Shown: positions 1-15,015, counted from the stretch's first letter. The stretch is 64,000 nt of DNA from Pampus argenteus (GCA_036937835.1 CM072860.1:5845001-5909000), one strand, 5' to 3'. The notes: generated by a model from the letters alone, not told the origin. Numbers and translations: made by a program.

Positions 1-3000
1 TATCAAGGGTCCAATAAAGGCAAAAAATGTAGGAAAAAAATAATAATTTACATATTTCCTTTAGGAACCAATGGGCTTGGTGAAGACAGGGGAGGAAAAA
101 CGCATCGAGACTAATGCTTTGTTGATTTTGGACTTTTTTTTTTGGAAATATTTTGACAGTTAAAAATAGTGAATAATGCCAGCACTATCCTAGTACACCC
201 AGTACACAACACTGAAATAACCACTCCACACAAGTAAAAGTGACGAGATCAGAACAGATCAAAAGAAAGTTACAAGCACAAACCTACACACACACACACA
301 CACATAAATCCTACTCAATTTTGAGTTCAGTTGCTTCCTCCAGCAATGAGATTTTTCAAAACACAACAGTATCTTGAAGGTAAAAGACTTTTTTTTTACT
401 TATTCATCTCTGTTGTCGTGTGCATCAATAACTTAGAGCCGACTGTGAGTACAGCTTTAGTAATGAACCCAGTCATAATGATCAACGAACCGCCTGCCTT
501 GTAGCCAATAACACCAGAAGGCGATGGGCGGTTTAGTATACTCAACATCTCTCTGTACTGTGATGAGTGTTTAATGAGAGAAGAGTCTAATGTCGTCTAC
601 AATTACAACGGTGCTCAGACCCCAATTTCACAAGTGTATTTTTTCTGTGAGAGGTTTTAAGTGTCCTCTCCAGGTTAAGATATATATATATATATATATA
701 TATATAACTACTTTGCTTTGTTCAGTTCTGCTTCCTACTTCACTGTTAAGTTTATTCTGCATCCTAGACCAGGATTGTCCAAAGTTGTGTGGTCTGTTAA
801 TTAGAGCCGAAAGTACGAGATGACTAATCGATCATTAGTCATTTTAAAGAGAATATTAACAGTTGTTGTTTCTCCATTGTGATGATTCATTTATATTATT
901 TTTTAAATTGAATACATTTGGGTGTTTGAACAAAAAAACACGTCTGCTTAGCCTCTGCGAAACTGTGACTTGACATAATAATGGAAAAATAATTGTCATT
1001 TTGCAGTCTGTTGTTGTTTATCTGATTTATCCAATAAGCAGCACCCAGAAAACGGTCGGTTGCCATTGTCATTACATCTGGAGAGTTTACTGGTTGTTTT
1101 TGGGGTCTCTTATCAAATAATAATGAATGTAGCTCCATGCATAATGCACGCAATGCAGGCATAAGTATGATGTCAGACTCTGCAGGTAGGAAGAGTTGTA
1201 GCATCTTGAGGTATTGTGATGTTGTGTCCAGGGGAAGCAAACACACACGTGCTTTTAATTGGAGTGTTTGCCGAGATAGGATTGTGTCTGAGATTTTCAG
1301 GAATGCTGCAGCTTTTCTGGATGAGCTCAGTGTGAGGAAGAATGGACTTAAGAAGGGTTTTCAAACAGCAAGCAGATAAATGGGAGCACTGAGGAGGTGT
1401 CACTTTGTTTCGGTCAATAATAGTGGAGAGAGATCTTGTAAGAAAAGAAGATTTCCCAGGGAGGAAGTGCAGCTCATTTATAACCACACTACACTCAGTA
1501 GATTGTACCAAGCCAAAAGACGTGTTTGCACATAATCAGAATATGCAGCTGTAATGTAATGGGGATAAATAGACCTCTTAGATAATTTATGCACATTTTT
1601 ATGGCCGCATGAGGAAAAACTTGGCTCTCTTTTTCATTACAGTCCGCAGTAGTACTTTGCCTGCTTTTCATTTGATCTCCTTTATAAAAAAAATAAAGAT
1701 GTGAATTAAGTTTTGTGGAACTGGCTGAACTCCACGACTAAATAAAATGAGCAGCGCCCTCCTCATTAGCAGTGCAATTTCTTATTTAGTATCTGACACC
1801 TGAAGGTACCAGTCTGGTTTGTAATTGATTGGTAGTTTGCTGCAGCTCCGTCTTTTTCAAATAATGTCAGTCGTGATGCGTCTTTAGATTGATAACTCAA
1901 TGGAGAGCATGTCAAACCATCAAAGGCAGATACTCAACACTCATGCACCGAATCGATTTTATTTCACTCAACAAAGCACCTTTATAGCTATTTCCCCCTT
2001 TGGCGGCAGCTTTTTAATTACATGTCGAAACCAAAAAAATAAATAAATCCAAAAAAGTAACTCAAAAGTACAAAATAATCTATGAAGCTACTTCATATTT
2101 CATCTCCACATGTCTTGTTTTGTCTGACCGACAATCCAAAACATGAATAAGTTCAGTTTTACTGTTGTTATATATATAAGACAAAAAAATAAAGCAGCAA
2201 TATTCACGTCTAGCATTGAGTTCTGGACATTCTTTTTTTTTTTTTTTTGATGTGTGATTGATTCGTCTCCTGAATCCTGAAAAATAGATCAGAAGATTTC
2301 AAACCATAAAAAAAAAAAGGTAGCACATCGTAAATTTCTAAGCATCTTTCTGTTGTGATGTGAGCTGCATAAAATGAATGAAATGTGAGTTAGTTTTAGA
2401 TAATTAATATTTTTTCCAAAATGTTTTTAGTGCTCATGCTTGTCCCATAAAGTGTGTTTTTAAAGCTATAAGTCATGTAAGGCATGCACATGACTGCACT
2501 GTAATATTACTGCTTGTTTAAGCTTTGGCTAATATACGTACACAAAAAAACGTTCAGTCAGACGCTGGGCATGCATATCTCACGTGTTGACAGCCCTCTT
2601 CTGCTTTGTTATCATAAATTTCAATCTCGCTTGCATGCAAATGAAACGTCAATTGGTTTCTTGTCTGGATGCACATCGACTAATATTTATGCTTCGCTTT
2701 GTTTTCTTCCCATTGTTTCGCAGCAGATTACTTCAAGCTTTGATACATTGATGAGTTGTTATTTCACTCTATGATGTTTTTTTTTCCAAAAGGATTAATG
2801 AGATTCATCCCCATTCTAATTCAATCAAACAGTCTTCTCGCCCCTAAAGTGTGAGTCATGATGTATGAGTTATTCATTAAATGAGGCCGCTTTGGAGACC
2901 CCTTCGGCGTTCTTTAACACCACAACCCCTTTCATGTACCCTTTCTCTATATTCTCCAGTAAATAGATCCATACTCTATCACACGTCCCTAATTAGAAAT

Positions 3001-6000
3001 ATACGCTGATTCTTTTCTGTGTGTGTGATATTTGCAAAGCATTTTTTTTCCTGTAATTTCTAAAGCAAGTCTCTGCTCTGCTTAAGTGTCCTTGAGTGAG
3101 ACTCTGGCCTCCTCTGCAGAGGGAGTCAGACCAATAGAGATTTTCTCTTATGAAGATAAATAAATGATTGTATTATCATATTTTTTTCTTTCCTTTTTGG
3201 GGAATTATAAAGAATTACATTATTATTGTTATTATTTGTCATATAACTTGCAGCCTGCCATCTTTATTATACTAATTTATTACCAAGACTCAATGAATAA
3301 TTGATAAGACAGTGGTTTCTTTTTTTTTTTTTATTATGTTAGAGAGACAGTTACCATATGCCACGTCTACTTTGCTGTCATGACCTTCTGAAACGTTTAT
3401 GTCTCTCATCTTAAGCTCTGCTCAGCATGGGAGCAGGAGGATAAAAGTGCTCATTGAATAGCTGCCGTTATGAAAGAATAAGCAAAGAGAATGACAACGT
3501 GGATTCACTGCAGAAAAACAAATCCACTCTGCAAGTAATTTAGCTCAATATTAAGAGGAAGAAAAATCAACTTTTTTTCCCGCCCACATTAACACATAAA
3601 TGGCTGCATTTTATAACTAACAAGCTGTGTTTCCCTCAAGAGTTGGTGGAGACCAAAACAAAGCTGAAAGGAGAGTGAATATTGGACTTACATTCATAGG
3701 CATGAAATAAGACTCCAAATTAATGATAAAGTTGCAAACATATTCACTGTCAACAACTTTGCAAAGTGATAATATGTCAATGTTACAGCTTGTTTACAGC
3801 TTGTTTTGCTGCCCTCAGGTGGCCCGAAATTAATGAAAACAGGTTTAAACATTTGTTGCAACTACTACAAATTTTATACTTCAAAACATACCAATGATTC
3901 ATAATAATAATTAATCAATGACAATTAGCTGTATGCTGTAGGATTCCTCATCTTGTCATTTAAACCTCAGCTATATCATCCATCATCAGACAGGAAAGTG
4001 ATGACTGAGTGATGGAGTTCAAGATGAACTTCCTGTTTGGCAAGAAAATGAGACACATGTAGAAACATATGTGATTGTTGGCAGTCATTTAACCTGCTCT
4101 TTTACAGCCAAGTCTAACTACAGTAGGCTGTCACACTCGGTTCATTCAGTCTGTTGTTAGACCGGACCTCTGGACCTTTAATGTCACGAGATGCTTCAGC
4201 ATCAAAGTGCTTCATCATTTCGAACCGTTGAGCATGAAATGGGATCTAAACAGGAGCTCATAATGTCATCCTCAGATTATCTACGAGTGAAGTCAAAGCA
4301 AAAAGATGGAGATGATGGCGTGCAATTCAGCATGTGGTCAGATGGTCTTTACTTGCCTCATTGAATACCATCGGTGATCTGGAAAAACTGCAACAGGTGG
4401 TACGAGTGATAATAATAATGAAGATACATTTCAACGGATACATGTGTTATAATTTAGACACAGACATATTAGCACGTCTAACTAGTTTATTACTGTAAAT
4501 ACCAGAATAAAATGTTGACATTGTATGTTTCAGTAAACCTCGGATTTGTATCATTTCTAGAATATGTGTCCTAAATGAACAAAATTAGGTATTTTAACCC
4601 AAACCATGATCCCCCTCTGAACCTTAACCGAGTGGCTTTTGTGCCTAAACTTAACCAGACCTTAACCACAGCACAAAGATAAAGCTACTGTTTCAAAATC
4701 AAACAAATACATTTATTAATCAGAGCACTAAGTGTGTCGCTGACTAGAAATGAGACATCTGCTATTGTCTACCTCTCTGAAATCAGGCACAGATAATTTC
4801 ATTGTGAAACTGCCTCCGTTTATTGTACACTTGTGGCTGCATGAGAATGGAGATCCTGACAGGAGTAGCAACAGTAACTAAGGGAGACGAGACGGGGGTT
4901 AAGCGAACAGTGAATTCGTTCAACAGCTCATATATTTATAACTTATATATTCCCTGATGTCACTGTGCATGTAACCGCATGTTTTGAGCACATTTGTGTG
5001 TGTGTGTGTTTTGAAGATAACTTCAAGGTACATTCTTGTATTCTTGGCACTCCACATCCACTTTAAAGATAAAGACCCTCCACTACACTACACCGGTCTG
5101 TCCTTCACAGCAGAGAGCAGATCCAGATTAATATTAATGCCCTCGTTGATGATTATAGGCTGACTGTGCTGTCGTGAAATACTCTCATACACTTCAGGGG
5201 ATGATTTTTTTTTTTTTTTTTAATTTTTTGCCAGCGGTTTAGAAAGTAGCTGCAAAAACAGACAATTTTGGAAAGATGGTATCGACGACCCTGCTCTGCA
5301 CACACACAATGTCATATCCATAAAGTACATATCTTCTTACTCAGTGAAATTTCAAAAGTCAGTGTCATACCCTCACATTATTCTTCCACTGTGGGCAGGA
5401 GCAGGGGGGTAATAATGCAAACAAGGCTGACTACTTTGTAGCGCCACTTAACAGTTCACTGAGCCATGAGCAGCTCTGCAACGCCATACATCAGTGGATC
5501 TTCTGAACCATCTGTGTAAATAATGCCTAATGCTTGTGTGAAAATGAAATAATGAATCACCGCCATCCCTCTGATGTCGCCACAACTCTGTCTGCTCATT
5601 CGCAGTAAGGCTTGCTCGCTTGATTCACTTTCAGTGAGCTGAGAAAACGGCGCATGTGCAGACGAAACACTGAAACACTGAAACACTGAAACGGGCTCTT
5701 TGACTCAGTCGCTCGGCGCCCGCGTTTGTAACGTCGCCCCTTTGCAGAAGCAGATTTGAGCTATATTACAGTTTGATTGCTGTTGCATCACTGATGTTCA
5801 CAGTGTATATTGGGTTTAAAGGTCTGTTAATTGATTCCAGGAGGCAAATAAATTCATGATTAGGGCCACCAAGGCCTCCCATTAGTCATATTTATCAGCA
5901 ATCAGCAATCACTTCAACAAACAGTATAGGAAGAGAAATTAACATAACACCCCCCCAAACAAAACCAACGAGTTAGGTTCAGCAACCATCAACAAATATT

Positions 6001-9000
6001 ATATTCATCACAGAATTTATCATTTTTTAAATCTGTCTTATAACAATGCTTGTCATTTTAATACAACATTTCCACTCTATTGTACTATTTCTGCAGCACC
6101 TTAGCAAACAAACCCTTGATAGAAATGCAGACGCTTTGTACATATAGAAGAAAGGGGATCCATGCACATCTTCAAGCAATATGCAGCTGAATCAGGTGCT
6201 TCTCAGGTCAGGCACAGCAAATATCAGATGAGGAAAAAAAGAAAAAAAAAAACTGATATGCAGCCTTTAATAGTGCAAACAGATCAATGTTTCAACACTG
6301 TTTCTTTCATCAGAGTCAAAAAGAAGTTGCTTTATATTTATTTTTATTGATCACATATGTACCACATCGCCCCAGAAGGCATTATTAACACTCACAGACT
6401 GGAGGAGCTCTTCAATGTCATTAATAAATATACACAGTTCAAGTTTGTTGTTGTTTATCTATGCGATAACGAGATATTTGAAAATGTTTCCTCATGTTAT
6501 CAATAGCGTTCTTGCCTGTCGCAGTGACATTTAGGGTATATTTATAGTCATTTTGTTGTGTTTCGGTTAGAATCGAGTTAACAGTGTGTGGGTAGTCTGT
6601 TATACTGATGACGGCGAACGTTGTCTCCTCAAGGCTAAACTGTACAACTAACACAAATGGGGTATTTTTTTTTTCAAAAGTTATGTCCAATAAATTATTT
6701 CCAATAAAGCAGTGTTGACCTTCACTGCAAGCCAGTCATATCCTGTATTGACTTATTGTAGAAGAAAGAACATCACCTACAAAACGAATGCCATGAAGCT
6801 GGATTGAAGGGCTCCATACTTTCAGGGGTTTCAGGGTAAATCCGTCTTTTCATAAAAAACTCCTTGATAACAAATTAATTCCAGATGCCTCGTGTCTGAT
6901 AAGAGGGACGCACTCGGTTGATTATTAGTTGATTAGCCTGTTATGAATCATAGGACGCATTGTGCACGAAGTGTATTTCATCCTCTCTGAATTTAATTAA
7001 AACCAAACATTGCAATGATGAGCGTTAAAAAAGCTTTGAGATGAAGTTCTTGGTAACACTTCTAGATTTCACTAAATTCACTTTACATTATGTGCAAATT
7101 TTTCTTTGTGCACAACACGATTGTATGAGCACTTCTCAACAAAGTCGTACCCTCTATGCTTGATTCATCTAACCAGCATGCGATTGCATGTCAAACCCTT
7201 TTCATGCGGGGCCATGAATGCCCTTTGTGAGGCCACACAAAGATGCTTTAAAGCCGTTTTCTCTCTTAATTGAAAGAGACAAGGAATAGGTAGGCAGTAC
7301 ATAAGAGGCTAGAGTACATCCTCTTCTTCAACCAATCAAGTGCCGGATAAATGTCAAGCCACGGAAAAGGCCAGGCGAAGAAAGGAAGATGGCTGTTGAC
7401 TCCCAGAAATGTCAGCTGAAATTTGTGTCTTCGTGAAAGGTGCATATGAGGGGAAGTTCCTGCACGATGGCAACGACGCAAATTAATAATTACTACTGTA
7501 CATAACCTAGATCAATCTGTTGCACTCTTTCAGAAAATTCCTTCATACATGCGTACATAAAGCATATACTCTTGACAACTTAGACTCTAAGAAATTACGG
7601 CTTTGCTAAAACCTTTAAGACATTAGTAAAGATGAATTTATTCATTTGTCTAAATAGATGCTGCTGATGGTTCTTCTGGAAACAAACCTACCCAGGTTCT
7701 CCTCTATCAAACTTGAACACACCCTTGGCCTTTACTTAAGACTGTCTTCGTTGCTGCTGCTTTACCCTCTGAGAAAGACAGGTTGAGGTTCATGTGCTTT
7801 TTATGCCCTCCACGATTCTCTAAAAACCCTCCCTGGTACAAACAGCAGTTAGATGTAAGTGCTAAACCATGTCTGAGTCACACCGCTAAACCTGAGGATC
7901 AACAGTCACGAGTTTTTCTTGCTTCCTGGCAGAAGGGTCGAGTGTCTGTTTTGCTCTTGGATTTACGGTAGTCACCGCCATCTTTCCCCAAAGATATAAA
8001 AGTTAGCTGTTAACAAACAAGCACAATTGTTTCCAGAACTTTCTGCTTCTTTTACAACAACCTCCTCTATAATCGTACCAATGCTGTGAGCGTGGACTTT
8101 CTCTTAAAGATGAAATATTTAATTGTTATGTATACTCTTCTTCTTGTTCTTGATATGGATCCCACAAAATCTCTTTCCCAGCTTTTTGGTCACTTGAGTA
8201 TTTATGATCCCAAAGCCTCTTGATTATTGTCGACAGACTGCTTGAATGCGTCAGTACTGGGGTTTCTGAGAGACCCTCGCAGTCTCCTCTCCATTGATGG
8301 TTTTCCCAGTCCTGGCGAGTGGGGACGGCCGTATCGATTCTGTCCCCTTTTTCAATCCATTAACAAGCCTCTTTCGGGGACAGCCAGGAAGCCTGTGGTT
8401 ATCTGATTTTCCATTTTATTGATAGGTTTGAAAAACAGCCAAACCAAACTTTACAGTTATTAGAAAGTGGTCCCAGTGTTTTCCCTTGTGATGCGTGCAC
8501 GGCAACTTTTCTTTCATTCATATACACAAACAATATCTATGAGCCGGTGTTGTTATTCTGTTGTTGATGGTAAAGCGGAGCAGTAAATGATCCTTATAGT
8601 CCTGGAGCCTTATGTCTTAATTACACTGCTAAGACTGATAATTGCTTTATAATGATTTCCCTTTACTGTTGCTCTCGTTTGTCGTTTTTTTTATTTCTTT
8701 GACGAGGCACTTTCCGTAACTCTGGGGTTTAAATAAACCAAAAATCAAAGCGTCTGTCTGAGTCTGACCAAGCATCTTAATTGTAGCTGCTGGTTTCTCA
8801 GAAAAAGCTTTTTTTTTGTTCCCACAACAAAAGTTATACCAGTTATTCAAACACTAAACTCTTTTACTTTTAAAAACACATGCACTCATGTACCTTACTT
8901 AAAAAAACTTTTCAATTCTTCTTTATTATGTTTCACATTCACAATAACTCTCGTGGATCAACTGTTATCTTTTCCCTTTGTGAATCCCTTCATCGAAATA

Positions 9001-11434
9001 TATTGTTCCAGTTATTCATGAGAGTATTCATTACAAACTGTTAGAGGTGCTGTGTGGTTGCGTAGGTCCGTCATTCAGATCTGTTTGTTCGAGGTTTGGC
9101 AACGCTGTGACGACTCCCACTCATCCTCTTGTGTGTGTGTGAAGAGAAGACAAGAGATTTGAGTGGCTTTTAAAACACTATAGTTTGAATAAATTGTAAA
9201 TAAAAGCTGCCGTGCTTCACACTAGTATGAAAGCCAATAGCCTACACTGTTTTTGTTATGGTTTACTGTATCTTCTTTTCATTATCTTAATTGTTTTCTG
9301 GCGCTTTGTTCTGTTTTGTTTTTTTGTTTTTTTTTGGGCTTATGACGTCATCCGTTCATCACGATTTCTATTTGCATTTTGCAAAGGAAACAACTAACTA
9401 AGAAGACGATGTTAAATATCGGATCTTTCACTCCATTAACTTTCTCCATTTTTACCCTGAAAGTTAATGTTGCGTTTTCACTTTCTTAATGCATGTGTGT
9501 TTTGTCTTTCTTGAGACAGAAATGGAACCAAAGCCGACACTGAAGGAATGACTCAACCTTGAGGACTCAATAGGAGTCCTGATATTTTTATAACTGCATT
9601 AATACCAACTTAAAAAGTCCTTCAAGGACACCATGTTCATCAGAAAATGTACCGAGGATGAAATCTTGATGTTTTGTGTCAGTACTTAAATGACTTCTGC
9701 TCAACATTTGTACCTTTTGATTGCTGTAATCATTCGTTTTGTTCATACTGGCATTAAAAAAGACTGCTTCCTGAAGCAGTTTCAGTGTGACAATCCAGGT
9801 TTATCTGAAGTTAACATGAGGCTTTGACAGTCAAATGTTGTCACATCAAGTGGGGATCTTCCTAAGTTAGTCTTTTTAGTGCAAAAGTTACCCTTTGTCA
9901 CAGGCAGTGTTTCAATGCTGAGCTGTGGTGGAGGGATAGTAGCACCACAGAGAGAGAATATTGAAGTAACACATTTTAAACACACAGGAGTGCGTTTAAA
10001 AGACGCTGCATTTTAGAGTTTAGAGTCATCATAACGTTGTCAGATTTTTTTATTTATTACAATATTTGCACTATCACAGGAACTGACTGAGATCTTACAA
10101 ACATTTGCTAAGCAATCTCCTTTTCCAGCCTACACCATTGAAACCTTGTGACTCATCTCCAAAATGTCAAGTCCATGATGAGTGTATCATTTAATTCTGC
10201 CTCAAAGAACTAATCAAGGGCTGGTTTTCTGCTTCTCACACATGCACGGACGTCCCCTTCAGTTTACTGAAAAGCCCAACAGGGAGGGGGATGTCAACCT
10301 GGAGAACTCACATGACAAAGTTAGTTAATTTTGTTCATGTTCTCAACCTTTAACTCCATCCGTCTCTGCACTCTAGAGTAAAATCTCTAGAGTAATAATC
10401 AGCAAAGAGACGACTCGTGTAATGATGTCTAACCAGTGAGAATTTAACAATTATGATACAAAAAAAGGAGAGAACAACAGATGATGAAGTGTGTTTTCCT
10501 GAGCAGGATACATTTGGTCAATATATATGAGACATAATGCAACTGACATAACATAACATAATGCTCCTGTTGATGCTTTATACCATTTCCACAGATCACA
10601 CTGACCCCGCCACCCGCTTTTAGGATGTCAGGCCCTTGCTCAAGGGGGCGCTAAGTGCCACATATTGTGACACAAAATGCATTAAGTGCGCCTTGAGGTG
10701 GATGTCATGGCACAAAAGAAAATAAATTTGGAACAGCTAGAATGAAATTACAACATTATTATAAAAAAAACAAAAAAACATGTATGACGCATTTCCTGCA
10801 CTTTAGGTGCAAAGAATGCTGAATGTGACACTTTGACCCATATCTGTAGTTTGCAATAATCTAGTTGGATCAGGAAAATAAAATAAACTTAAATAAATAA
10901 ATAAAAAAATGGCTATTAAAAACAAGTAAAAAAAAAAAAAAAGTAAGAAAACAGAAATTGGGCTGCATACTGCCTCCTATTATGGTCTGACCACAGCACC
11001 TCATCTAAATCACAAGCGATGTTCTCCCTGGCTAGAAAAAAACTTTTTTTTCCACGTCAACTTCAACTTTATTTGTTCCCGGAGGGCATAAAAACAAGAC
11101 AAACACAGGTACAAGATGATAAAATACAAAATTCTAAGTCAACAAATAAGCAACTTACAATTGTGAGGAGTTGGTGTTGGCAATTGGTAAATAAAGCTCG
11201 GCATTTTGATTGGCATTTCTCTCCAAAGGAATAGATTTTATTTGTTGTGCCTAATATAAAGACCTGTGTGTAGTGTTGTAATGTGATTTAGGGATTTGGT
11301 ACATGTTTCAGGTTTTTTTTTAAACAATTGTGGAAAAACTGTAATTAAGTGAAATCTAAACCTCCACCAAGTAAACTCTTATGTTTTAACTAATTTAACA
11401 ATTTATGAACAGCTGCAACTGGCTCTAGGTTCAG
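1..11434. other. intergenic, 3' side of dok7; no gene seen
   Basis: AT-rich sequence with short open frames only (the longest about 116 codons), none showing domain-like sequence or paired splice sites. It holds (CA)n at 286-304, (TA)n at 680-707 and several T10-T16 runs. A minus-strand CTCF-like site is at 3810-3822. I looked for lrpap1, the convergent neighbour of DOK7 in human, and saw no exon of it on the plus strand. Confidence 0.6.
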
Positions 11435-11620
11435 TTGTGTGGGTGTCTGTGTGACGTTGTGTGGGTGTCTGTGTGACGTTGTGTGGGTGTCTGTGTGACG
11501 TTGTGTGGGTGTCTGTGTGGGTGCCTGTGTGACGTTGTGTGGGTGTCTGTGTGACGTTGTGTGGGTGTCTGTGTGACGTTGTGTGGGTGTCTGTGTGACG
11601 TTGTGTGGGTGTCTGTGTGA
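11435..11620. repeat. 22-bp minisatellite, about 8 copies
   Basis: Tandem copies of GTGTGGGTGTCTGTGTGACGTT, nearly identical. One central copy has a 12-bp insertion (GGGTGCCTGTGT). Because 22 is not a multiple of 3, all three minus frames stay open and give spurious Thr/His/Pro proteins. Confidence 0.95.
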
Positions 11621-14520
11621 AACAACATCCGCCTCGCTCAAAAAAAAACAACATATTAATCTTTAAAGAACATATTTTGTTTTCCAATATATTAGATGAC
11701 AATTACAAACTTTACATTTAAAACTTGATTTATTCAGTATAGAACAGTAGAACAGCTGTTGCATTCAGTAAATGCTTTAAAGGCCACCTATTATTTTAAA
11801 TGAGACTAATGAAACAGCATCCAGAGGAAAGGAAACAGACGTTGTTACAGACTCCACCTCACGTCACGTTTGAGTAGGTTTCTTCTAAAAACCGGCAGGT
11901 CATTTACAAGATCATTTGTATCATACTGGGTTGAATTATGATGGGTTTTGCAGCCTCGCTGTGATAATTAGCATTATAAAACAATCCTCCAAAACATAGA
12001 AAAGCATATTTCTATAATAATATATAGAAAACATCCACCTTCCTCTGATAGTCGTTCAACAACGAGATCATCATGTTTGGTCCTTAGTGATTTGCTTTAT
12101 TTGAACAAAAGATTAGTGGAAATCAATAGATGGCAAGACAAAGGTGAAAAAAAGAGTGCCGAGGTAATGATGTCACTTAGTGGATTGTTGTTGTTGCACT
12201 CGTTCACTGAGCCACTTGACACTTTTGTTGTTGTTTTTTTGTTTTGTTTTTTTCCTCTCCTCAGTAACAATCAGCAGATGAGCATCAGATTATCAGGCTG
12301 AAATGTTTGTGTGTTGGCTGGAAATTCATTGCTGTTAACAGCGAGACAAGAGATAAAGGATGGGTCGCCTATTTGGTACATTATGTAGCTCTTACCCAAA
12401 CAAAGCTTACTACAACAACAACAACAACACAGCTCACCTGATGTAGAGAGAAAAACAGAGCAAAAAAAAATCCCTTTTTTTTAAAATCAAAATGCAGCAG
12501 CCGTTAGTGATGTGACAAGTTTTCTGAGCTCAAATATGCTAATCGCCTGAGCAGAGATGGTCCAATCAATATTTGGTACCATGATCATCCCTCCTTAAGC
12601 TATATAAGTGACTGAATCATAGCTACAGATTAAAAGTGCAGCCTGAAGCAGCTGAACAGATAATGAGAGATGTGAGAAATGAGAGATCTAATTTGTTAGC
12701 TGGATTGATTTACATCCAAATGCCCTTCCTGTCGTGATATCAGGCTCAAAACTGAATATATATATATATCTTCCTAAATGCTGTGAATATCTAATTTCCA
12801 ACTACGTTCACCTATGCTTACTTCTTCTTTTTGGTGTGTGTGTGGAGGAAGATGAGTATTTTCATCACTGTCTGATTGAAGATCTTTAAACACTCAGTGT
12901 CCTGCGAGAGGAAAGAGGTAAAACACACATCAGGATGTGTCAACGAACACATTAAGGGAGCTACTGTACCGTCACTGATGTGCAGTACATTTTAGTCTCT
13001 ATGTTGTTTGTCTGTCAGTCTCCACAGTAATCTGCAGACAGGTCATGTGGAGATAATGATCGTGTTTGTATCCTTAACTGTCCCTAAATCACATTGACAG
13101 CCTGGAACATCGTAAACATAATTTAGCATATTAAAATAGAACAATTGTGCGCATATGTGCACAATTTGTAAAGTGATAACAAATAAAGACATTTGGGAGC
13201 ATCGGACAACAGAGCAGAGCAGCAGCAGTCCAAAGAGAATAAAGAGGACTGCGTAGGGAGAAAAAGAAAGATTAAGGCGTTTCCTCTTAAGATGCCTTGT
13301 GGGCACTGACTGCAAGAGGCTTTTTGTGTGTTTGTGTGAGACATTAGAGGTCATAATTGAGTTGGGCTGAACAAGGCCAATGACCAGGGCCCAATGACCA
13401 AAGCAAAAAAAAAGGTCAGCGGCTGGAGTTTATTGGGTTGCCGTTTGGAAATGCTACTAAACCCTGGAGGCTTTGACCATTTGCAACAAATCACTTCCGA
13501 CAGATAAACCATCAGCCGCTATTTGTGGAAGCATAACATTTACTTAGAGGACACGAGGTTGTAGGTTCATGCTTCAGTGCGCGATGTTAAGAGACCATTG
13601 TTCAACACTTAGCGAACCGAGACTCAACACTTGCGATGTTACGCGCTTGCGACTTTTAAAACGACTACTCCGTGGATGTGGTCACGGTCTGACCCCCTGT
13701 AAGCAACGTTACGTTTTTTAATATAAACATACTTCACCCTAAACAGTCTGATGTGACCTATTATTGTCATTACAGTGTCTCTCAAGGCAGGCGTAGCGAG
13801 ACATTTAACCTATGTATGACTAATTCCAGTGTCTCTTATGCTCTGCATTGCTCCGCCAGACACTACCTGAAGAACATGTGATGCTGTAATCGAATCTATT
13901 GCTGCGCAGGATAAGAATTGATTGAAACAAGAGCAAACGAGTGACATGAATAACAATATCGTGTAGTGAGAAGGGACAATTAGTAGATCAATAGACGGAG
14001 AGAGGGAAATAATGTTTGTCAAAACAATAAAATGTTACATACATTAAATTTTTCTCTGCCTGCGGTTCCAGGTCGACCACATGAAAAGAAGAAAGTTTTA
14101 TTTAATTAAATTATTTTTGCGTCCACTAGGGGGCAGCACAACAAGCTGTTAAGAAAACATATGAACATATTATCATTATGGCAAATTTGTTAGCCACTGT
14201 TAGCATTAAGGAAATTAATGAACATATATTTTTCACTTACCTTTTGGTTTGGTTTTGTTCTCCACTAACTTATAAAATATCTGGCTATTTAGCTACTACA
14301 ATAATGTATTTAATGTTCTTGGGATAATTATGAAGAGTTTCCTGTCTGGCCTAAAAGTGCGACTGCTCGATAATACCCACATAATTTATTACATTTAGTC
14401 ATTATTTCTTCTGACTTGTGTAAAAGCAGCAGTGAAATTACTGATGAACTACAAAATAAACCAGAAAAACAAAAATGACCTTGCATGAATAATTAATCAG
14501 ACCGGGTTGTTTTGAATTTG
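11621..14520. other. intergenic; dispersed-repeat fragments and a CTCF-like site
   Basis: No gene seen. Around 11776 the sequence TTAAAGGCCACCTATTAT resembles the start of a common teleost dispersed repeat. A high-complexity block at 13378-13520 stands out from AT-rich surroundings. CCACTAGGGGGCAG at 14123-14136 is a near-perfect CTCF core on the plus strand. Confidence 0.45.
14123..14136 (+). promoter_or_regulatory. CTCF-like site
   Basis: CCACTAGGGGGCAG fits the vertebrate CTCF core at every informative position. It lies 2.6 kb past the dok7 stop. Confidence 0.5.
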
Positions 14521-14729
14521 TTTTATTGGAACGAAGGATCGACAAAAGAAAAAGCAGACAGCAGTTTGATTTAAAAGCAACAATTATTTATTGAGTAGTT
14601 GTTAGAAAGGAGAACCAGTACAGAGAGTAAAACAGACGGGTCTTGGACTTTTATATGCATCTTTTATTATTTGAACCCAATGTGCATGTGAGTCTGGATA
14701 CAGTGGGGCTTGTACAATACATTCCTGAA

Positions 14730-15015
14730 CAGTGTAGAGAGCAGATTTTAAGTCTGTTGGGGGAAAGTCAATGTCGAGTCTTAAATCAGTCAAGACGAGC
14801 CGGAGTCGAGCGTCTGGACTTAAATCAAGTCTTAAACCAGTTGATACAAGTCCACATCAAGTCTGAAGTCCTGTCAAAGTTAGAAAGTTACAAGTCGAGC
14901 CTCAAGTCTAAATCCAGACAAGACTTTAATCAGCAAATCAAACAACGTCTTAAATCACTGCTGGTGGGCACAGTGAGAGATATTAAAAGTCTGCCGACGA
15001 GATTAAAACTGCTGT
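14730..15015. repeat. degenerate AAGTC-rich tandem repeat
   Basis: The words AAGTC, AGTCTTA and TCAAGTC (and GACTT) recur every 8-12 bases through this stretch, with irregular spacing and substitutions. A 143-codon plus-strand frame (14643-15074) spans it, full of SLKS/QVL-type repeats, and is best explained by the repeat. The unit is like TCAAGTC arrays found in fish repeats; I cannot name the family. Confidence 0.55.

Noticed and set aside
896..1511. Two overlapping minus frames of 116 and 112 codons
   Set aside because: There is no domain-like sequence, no convincing splice sites, and the two frames overlap in conflict. They fit chance in a 17-kb gene desert.
11390..11702. Three overlapping minus frames encoding Thr/His/Pro-rich proteins
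   Set aside because: They are the 22-bp minisatellite read in its three frames; there is no other coding evidence.
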